Positions 6,125-10,690 of a stretch of DNA of 10,690 nt are shown here, piece after piece. The stretch spans positions 1 through 10,690 of the forward strand of contig CALZAJ010000039.1 in assembly GCA_945613785.1 (NCBI GenBank). Reading direction: 5' to 3'. The stretch is from an uncultured Verrucomicrobiota bacterium. GTDB lineage: Bacteria; Verrucomicrobiota; Kiritimatiellia; RFP12; UBA1067. The notes beneath the pieces were generated by a model. The model did no database searches and was not told where the DNA came from. It worked only from the letters and a program-made list of their open reading frames with translations. Each line of letters begins with the position of its first letter. Position 1 is the first letter of the stretch. The position numbers and the translations under genes are program-made.

Positions 6125-9100
6125 TCTGCCTCCTCGAGACGGAAGTTACGGAACGCAAGGCCGGAATGCTCTGCCGGCATCATCTGGAACTGGACGGCGA
6201 TCGAAATGATCTTGCGGACATGGTTCGGGACGGTTCCGCCGTCGATGCTGATCCACACGGTCTCCCACGTCTCGGGATCGCTGTCGGCGCGATACGCCCA
6301 GCCGCCGCGCTTGTACATCGGAACGCGCCACCCGCCGAAGGCGAGCTTGCCCTTCTCGTCGCGTCCGTTCAGCTTGAGCTGCGGCGTCGCGTGATCGTGA
6401 TAGTTGCCGTCAGCGTCCGGTAGCCGGTTCATCTCGAAGTAGAGACGGCAGTACTTGCCGGGCTCGATCGGAACGGACTCGGCGAGATCCGCATTGCCGC
6501 AGCACCAGCTGCCGGCGGTCTCGTCCAGCGCCACGTTCCACGTCTTCGTCGCTTCGTCATAGCTCGCGTGCACGCCGCGGCCGCCGCCCGTGCGGCCGAA
6601 CTTCGGAAATGTGACGACCTTCGGCTCCGGCTTCTGCACGGTGATCGCCGCGACGAGCGCCCCGGACTTCCCCGGCGCGATGTCGATCGAGGCGATCTTC
6701 TTCTCGGGCTTCGGATTCGGCCACTGGCGGATCAGGTACTTGTGCCCTTCGCCGTCCTTCCAGCCAACGACCTCCTGTCCGCTCTTCGCGTCGACCTCGA
6801 CGGACGTCTTGTCGTCGTACACGACGCGGTACTTCGGCGCGGCCGTGTGGGCGAAGTAAACGTACGCCGCGCGGCTGTCGACTGCTATGCCCTTGACGGG
6901 CTTGTCGACCTTGATCACGTCCTTGAACTGGTTCTGGTCGAAGCGGACGAAGTCGAAGCGCATTCCGCGCCAGTCTGTGACGCCCCACGGAATCTTGAAG
7001 CCGGGGTTCTGGATGTTGGCGAATTCGTTGAGACGCACGAACACCATGCGGTTCGGGTCGACGTCGAACACCGGCATACGCGCGGCGCGCTCGGCCTTCT
7101 CGCGCTCGATCTCGGCCTTCCCAAAGGCCAGCGCCTGCTCGGCGGTCAATCCGGCGTCCCACACCACGTCCTTCGTGCGCGGATACTTCGCGAGCACGTC
7201 CGCCGTGTCGCCGTAGACGTAGAAGTGCGAGCCGCCTTTCAGGACGAGCGTGTAGTAGCCGTTGGCGTCCGGCCTTAGCGGCTGGCGGTGCGTGACGAGG
7301 TTGCGGACACGCGGATCGGCGCCTTCGACAGCCTCCGTCCCGGGACGGGTCGAGAGGCGCACCAGCACCGGCTTCTTCGCGCCCGCGAGCGGCGCGGGCT
7401 TGAAGCGGACGACCGGCAGGGTCGGTGCGCGCGAGGTGACCATGTACGCGTCGAGCCTGCCGCGGCGCGCCGGCGTCACCTCGATCGAGTTCGCGGGCGT
7501 TCCGTCGTCCTTGATCGCGTCCAGCATCTCGCAGCAGGGTTTCACGCCCTTTTTCGCCGCGGCGGCAAGCACCTGCGAGACCATGTCGGCCGTCGGGACC
7601 TTCTCCTTGAACTCGACGAGCGAACCTCCCTTCGCCGCCCATTCGTCGATGCGCCTGCGCGTCGTCGGATCCATCGTGCTCACGCCGGCGAACGTCAGGA
7701 CGTCGTAGCGGGAGAGGCGGTCGGTCTCGTTGATCTGCGGCTCGAAGATCACGTCGACCGGAAGATGCGCGTAGTCGAGCGCCTGCACGAGCGCGTCGAA
7801 GAGACGATGGTTGCCGCCGCCGCACGCGAAGGCCTCGCGCTCGTTCGTCTGGGAGAATAGCACCGCGACCTTGCGCGGAATGCCGCGGTCGCGGGGCGTG
7901 AAGAACTCGTTGACGTCCTGTATCTCGCGCTTCGCGATGCGGATGCCGAGGAGCTGGTCGGTTGCGACCTTGTAGGGGCAGAGGAAGTTGTAGGCGCTGA
8001 CCTTGCCAACCTTCTTGAGCGACTCCTCGGGCCACATCCGCCAGAACTTCGTTCCCTTCCACTTGCCCTCCTTCTCCTCGACCTCATGCACGGCCCGCCA
8101 GTCGCTCGGACGGCGCGACCACTTGAACATGTAGCTCACGTTATAGCCGCGCTGGTACTGGTCAAGGAAGCTCTGACGGATCGAGTTCGTGGAACAGCCG
8201 ACGTACATCTCAGAGTCGACGATCGGCTTGCCGTCCGCGAGCGCGCGGAGAAGATGCGCCTCGACCGCGCCGCCGTGTCCGCCCGTCGGCGCGCAGACGA
8301 CTTTGAGGTGGCGGTTCGCCTCGTAGAGGTCGATGCCGCGCGTGCGCATCGTGGTCGGCTGGAAGCACGCGAGCGCGTCGGGGTCGACCTTGCGGAGCGC
8401 CTCCTGTCCCTCCTTCAGAAGCGACGAGAACTTCTCCTCGACGAACTTGATGCGCTCTGCGCCCTTGAGGTTCTCAGGGGCCCGCCCCTCCTCGGAGCAG
8501 GCTGGCTCGTTGAAGAGCTCGTAGCACCAGGGCTTCCACCCCATCGCGATCGTGTCCTTCGCGCCTTCGGTCCACATCGTCTTCCAGACGTTGCGCCCTT
8601 CCTCGGTGACGATCGAATAGGGCATGAAGTGATCGCCGGGGAGCGACTTCATCTTCTCGTTCTTGAGCCACAACGCGCCGTGGCTCCAGCAGGACGCCGT
8701 GAAGTCGACGTAAAGCGGCAGTCCGCTCGCGATCGCACCGGCGTACTTCTTGTCGTCGCGCCGACGGACCTTCTGGTCAGGATTGAACTTGTGGAACCAA
8801 TCCATAGGCGCCTCGTAGCCGATGCCGTCGAGTCCGAGTCGCTGCAGGTCGTCGTAGCCGGGCATCGCCTGGTAGAGCCACTTAAGCTCGTCGACATAGC
8901 CGGGCGTGTCCTCGTTGCACTCGAGCTCCGTCGAGCCGTACCAGATGGTCGCGGGGAAATAATGCGGCTGGCCGTTGACGAGGAGATGCCCCTCCTTCGA
9001 CACGCTGAACTTTGCGGCCTTCGGATAGAGCTCGGACTGCGGGATCGCCCCGAAAGGCACGAACGGATCGAATCCGAGTCCCTTCGGATCGAGATACTCC

Positions 9101-9159
9101 TCCGCCGCGGCGAGGGCGGCAAGAGAGGAGAGGATAAATGCAAGTGACTGTTTCTTCAT
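6121..9159 (-). CDS. Large secreted clan GH-A-like glycoside hydrolase (beta-galactosidase/GH42- or GH5-like) with extra beta domains
   Basis: This is a 1012-residue secreted enzyme. Residues 1-19 are a signal peptide (KKQSLAFILSSLAALAAA). Residues about 55-400 look like a clan GH-A TIM barrel: YELFNEPA supplies the likely acid/base Glu218, and KPIVDSEMYVG supplies the likely nucleophile Glu317 at the usual distance. Residues about 428-520 (VAVLFSQTNEREAF through DEWAAKGGSLVEF) resemble the class I amidotransferase-like trimerisation domain of GH42 beta-galactosidases. Residues about 700-845 and 850-1012 look like two beta-rich, possibly carbohydrate-binding modules, neither of which I can name. 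The ATG at 9159 has GAGG 7 bases upstream. It heads the coupled gene set with GH36. The fold and catalytic glutamates are well supported; the substrate (beta-galactoside, mannoside or xylan) is not. A broken relative of its residues 63-155 lies just upstream. Confidence 0.8.
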   Translation of the reverse strand: MKKQSLAFILSSLAALAAAEEYLDPKGLGFDPFVPFGAIPQSELYPKAAKFSVSKEGHLLVNGQPHYFPATIWYGSTELECNEDTPGYVDELKWLYQAMPGYDDLQRLGLDGIGYEAPMDWFHKFNPDQKVRRRDDKKYAGAIASGLPLYVDFTASCWSHGALWLKNEKMKSLPGDHFMPYSIVTEEGRNVWKTMWTEGAKDTIAMGWKPWCYELFNEPACSEEGRAPENLKGAERIKFVEEKFSSLLKEGQEALRKVDPDALACFQPTTMRTRGIDLYEANRHLKVVCAPTGGHGGAVEAHLLRALADGKPIVDSEMYVGCSTNSIRQSFLDQYQRGYNVSYMFKWSRRPSDWRAVHEVEEKEGKWKGTKFWRMWPEESLKKVGKVSAYNFLCPYKVATDQLLGIRIAKREIQDVNEFFTPRDRGIPRKVAVLFSQTNEREAFACGGGNHRLFDALVQALDYAHLPVDVIFEPQINETDRLSRYDVLTFAGVSTMDPTTRRRIDEWAAKGGSLVEFKEKVPTADMVSQVLAAAAKKGVKPCCEMLDAIKDDGTPANSIEVTPARRGRLDAYMVTSRAPTLPVVRFKPAPLAGAKKPVLVRLSTRPGTEAVEGADPRVRNLVTHRQPLRPDANGYYTLVLKGGSHFYVYGDTADVLAKYPRTKDVVWDAGLTAEQALAFGKAEIEREKAERAARMPVFDVDPNRMVFVRLNEFANIQNPGFKIPWGVTDWRGMRFDFVRFDQNQFKDVIKVDKPVKGIAVDSRAAYVYFAHTAAPKYRVVYDDKTSVEVDAKSGQEVVGWKDGEGHKYLIRQWPNPKPEKKIASIDIAPGKSGALVAAITVQKPEPKVVTFPKFGRTGGGRGVHASYDEATKTWNVALDETAGSWCCGNADLAESVPIEPGKYCRLYFEMNRLPDADGNYHDHATPQLKLNGRDEKGKLAFGGWRVPMYKRGGWAYRADSDPETWETVWISIDGGTVPNHVRKIISIAVQFQMMPAEHSGLAFRNFRLEEAE

Positions 9160-9174
9160 GGAGGTTCCTCGTGA

Positions 9175-9446
9175 TTACGGTTCTTCGACGGTGGCGGCGA
9201 CGATCAGCGGGATCTGCTGCGTGTTGGCGCGGCGCTCGGCGCGGAACCACGGGCGGTAGATGCGCTTCATCCACGCCATGGCGCCATAGAAACCACCGCA
9301 GTCGAGTCCGAGCCGCTGCACCTTCTCGTAGTTCGGGATGCCTCGTAGAACCACTTCACGGCCTCCTCGTTGTTCGTCGAGGGCTGGCCCGAGAACTCAA
9401 TCTGTCCGTACCACTGCGCGGCCGGGAAGTAGCGGGGCTTATTCAT
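9175..9446 (-). pseudogene. Frameshifted, truncated paralogue of the N-terminus of the large glycosidase
   Basis: Starting at the ATG at 9446 the frame reads MNKPRYFPAAQWYGQIEFSG and continues to EEAVKWFYEA. A one-base loss near 9338-9342 then breaks it. In the shifted frame it goes on with IPNYEKVQRLGLDCGGFYGA, then MAWMKRIYRPWF, ending VAATVEEP and a TAA at 9175. This aligns with residues about 63-155 of the neighbouring 1012-residue protein (PHYFPATIWYGSTELE, WLYQAMPGYDDLQRLGLDG, APMDWF). The signal peptide and the whole catalytic part are missing. It lies 15 bases before the intact gene. It is probably the remains of a tandem duplication or recombination between related glycosidase genes. 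The frameshift itself could be an assembly error, but the truncation is real in this sequence. Confidence 0.8.
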
Positions 9447-9480
9447 TGAATCAACCTTTCATTGGTTTTGTCCGCCAGAG

Positions 9481-9486
9481 ATTGTA
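9481..9486 (-). promoter_or_regulatory. Candidate -10 element for the glycosidase cluster
   Basis: TACAAT on the minus strand (five of six consensus matches) lies in the AT-rich divergent intergenic region, 34 bases before the pseudogene ATG at 9446. No convincing -35 is placed 17 bases upstream, which would suit an activator-dependent promoter. A transcript from here would pass through the broken paralogue before the large glycosidase. Confidence 0.4.
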
Positions 9487-9511
9487 TCACAAATACACAC
9501 ACCACATTTCC

Positions 9512-9565
9512 GTTTTTATATTTGGGTTTTTACGATTTTATGTTTTGCCCTTTCCTTCTCGGAAA
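9512..9565. promoter_or_regulatory. AT-rich divergent control region with repeats, possible regulator operator
   Basis: Between the two divergent start sites the sequence is strikingly AT-rich. T-runs follow G at 9512 (GTTTTTATA), 9526 (GTTTTTACG), 9534 (GATTTTATG) and 9542 (GTTTTGCCC). A perfect inverted repeat TTTCC-TTCTC-GGAAA spans 9551-9565 and overlaps the -35/spacer region of the regulator gene. XylR-type regulators bind between divergent promoters, so this is the natural place for the operator. The exact site is not resolved. Confidence 0.35.
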
Positions 9566-9573
9566 ATTCCGGC

Positions 9574-9579
9574 TATAAT
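9574..9579 (+). promoter_or_regulatory. Perfect -10 element (TATAAT) of the XylR-like regulator; leaderless mRNA likely
   Basis: TATAAT ends ten bases before the A of the ATG at 9589, so the expected transcription start (about 9586-9588) is at or within three bases of the start codon. There is no Shine-Dalgarno sequence in front of the ATG. No good -35 is seen at 17 bases; the hexamer there is TTTCCT. Confidence 0.55.
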
Positions 9580-9588
9580 CTCCATGTC

Positions 9589-10690
9589 ATGGAAAAGACG
9601 CCCTGCATAAATTCCCAATGGGTGATCATCACCGACGGGACAAACATATTCGACTCGGAGTTCCGCGCCGGCGCACTTCAGCTGGCGCACGAGCGCGGTT
9701 TCCACAACATCCGCCTGATGCACGACGAATCCATAATGGACAAGTCGTTCCTCTCGCGGAAGATGTTCAAGACGGGATGCGGCGGCATCATCTGCCATCC
9801 GGCAGACCTTCCCGCGCTCCGCGTCGCTGCGAAGGCGAATATCCCCGTCATACTGCTCGGCGAATCGGCCGTCTCCGAATGGCATAAGGCCGCAGGAGGC
9901 CCCGTCACGGTCTGCTCTGTGGACAACGAGGGAATCGGGCAGATGGCCGCCGACTATCTCTACGGCCAGCGGCGTTTCAAGAGCTTCGTCTACGCGAACT
10001 ACGCGCCAGACGCCGAGTGGGACTGGTGGACCGACCGCCGCTTCAGGTCATTCACCGAGACGCTCGCCGAGCACGGGTTCCAGGGCGAGGTGCCGCGCAT
10101 CCCGGCAACCGCGACGGCGCCCGACGAAGACGCCGCGCGCTTCGTTGACGCGCTTAAGGACCTTCCGCGTCCGATAGCGATCTTCGCCTGCAACGACCGC
10201 GTGGCGAAGGACGTCGTGGACTTCCTCGAACTCGGCGCAATAAGGATGCCGAGCGAAGTGGCGGTGCTCGGAGTGGACGACGAACGCGACATCTGCGAGA
10301 CGGCGGCGGTGAGCATATCGTCCATAAAGATCGAGCACCGCCGCCTCGGGCGCACTGCGATGACGCTGATGCTCCATATGCTCCAGGGCGGCGAACACCG
10401 CGACAAGACGATCCTCTGCCCCGCAGTGCGCGTCATCGAGCGCGAATCGACAAGACGCCTCGCGCCGACGAATCCGCATGTCACCGCGGCGCTTGACTTC
10501 ATCCGTGCGACGGACACGAGGAAGCTCTCCGTCGAGAGCGTCGCGAAGGCGTGCAGCACATCGCATTCCTACCTCTCCAAGAACTTCAAGCGCGAAACGG
10601 GACTCACGGTGCTGGACGCAATCCACGACAGGATCGTCAAAGACACAATGCGCCTCCTCCGCGAAACCGACATCTCCGTGTCCGAAATAG
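9589..10690 (+). CDS. XylR-like transcriptional regulator (sugar-binding PBP1 domain plus AraC HTH), cut by window edge
   Basis: This is a transcription factor that binds a sugar through a LacI/PBP1-like domain and DNA through a C-terminal AraC-type helix-turn-helix, the architecture of E. coli XylR. The first 367 codons are visible. Residues about 10-285 form the ligand domain, with VCSVDNEGIGQMAADYL (109-125), IFACNDRVAKDVVDFLELG (198-216) and then VAVLGVDDERD (224-234), a classic LacI/XylR pattern. There is no N-terminal LacI helix-turn-helix. From about residue 298 the AraC domain begins, with ALDFIRAT, LSVESVAKACSTSHSYLSKN and FKRETG, and is cut near its second helix-turn-helix. The ATG at 9589 is chosen because the ATG at 9584 leads to an immediate stop. 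It is divergent from the glycosidase cluster, so it probably activates it and senses a released sugar. The ligand is not known. Confidence 0.9.
   Translation, partial: MEKTPCINSQWVIITDGTNIFDSEFRAGALQLAHERGFHNIRLMHDESIMDKSFLSRKMFKTGCGGIICHPADLPALRVAAKANIPVILLGESAVSEWHKAAGGPVTVCSVDNEGIGQMAADYLYGQRRFKSFVYANYAPDAEWDWWTDRRFRSFTETLAEHGFQGEVPRIPATATAPDEDAARFVDALKDLPRPIAIFACNDRVAKDVVDFLELGAIRMPSEVAVLGVDDERDICETAAVSISSIKIEHRRLGRTAMTLMLHMLQGGEHRDKTILCPAVRVIERESTRRLAPTNPHVTAALDFIRATDTRKLSVESVAKACSTSHSYLSKNFKRETGLTVLDAIHDRIVKDTMRLLRETDISVSEI

Noticed and set aside
6557..8062. A 501-codon minus-strand frame within the large glycosidase
   Set aside because: It is an Arg/Gly/Ala-rich alternative frame of the same strand without motifs; the 1012-residue frame has a signal peptide and catalytic residues.
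8086..9147. A 353-codon plus-strand frame opposite the glycosidase N-terminus
   Set aside because: Antisense shadow in GC-rich coding DNA, with no ribosome site or family pattern.
9999..10626. Two minus-strand frames opposite the regulator
   Set aside because: The plus-strand frame shows a clear PBP1 plus AraC domain order; the minus-strand frames have no motifs.

Overview
The window reads as one carbohydrate-degradation locus plus flanking genes from a GC-rich bacterium. The GC-rich coding bias, the secreted multi-domain glycosidases, the CE7 esterase with an N-terminal Ig-like domain and the XylR-type regulator (sugar-binding domain plus AraC helix-turn-helix) together suggest the PVC group, perhaps a gut or sediment member of Kiritimatiellota, Lentisphaerota or Verrucomicrobiota. 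That placement is an inference from gene style only; there is no rRNA or marker gene here.

Layout, right to left. At 9589-10690 (+) is a XylR-like regulator that runs off the window. It is divergent from a minus-strand cluster. The cluster begins with a frameshifted, truncated paralogue of a glycosidase N-terminus (9175-9446). Then come a 1012-residue secreted clan GH-A-like glycosidase (6121-9159), a secreted GH36 alpha-galactosidase (3848-6124, ATGA overlap) and a secreted CE7 acetyl esterase (2406-3755), which may be preceded by a coupled 20-residue small ORF. Just after the esterase stop lies a cloverleaf-shaped inverted-repeat element. A MATE-family transporter (881-2254) follows, apparently with its own AT-rich promoter and little or no mRNA leader. 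Past the MATE stop is a second hairpin pair that shares an identical 24-bp segment with the cloverleaf. Positions 424-880 hold no intact gene: they contain repeat-like sequence and a broken C-terminal gene tail. At the left edge is the N-terminal part of an Na/Pi cotransporter (1-422), preceded by 11-bp phased repeats that look like a Pho box.

How the genes may work together: the three secreted enzymes would deacetylate and trim an acetylated, galactose-bearing glycan, for example a hemicellulose. The divergent regulator would sense a released sugar and switch the cluster on. No importer for the product lies in the window. The MATE and phosphate genes appear to be independent units.

I see no clear new defence or mobile system. 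The most unusual features are the shared 3'-end hairpin element, the phased Pho-like repeats, the decayed paralogue and the small coupled ORF.
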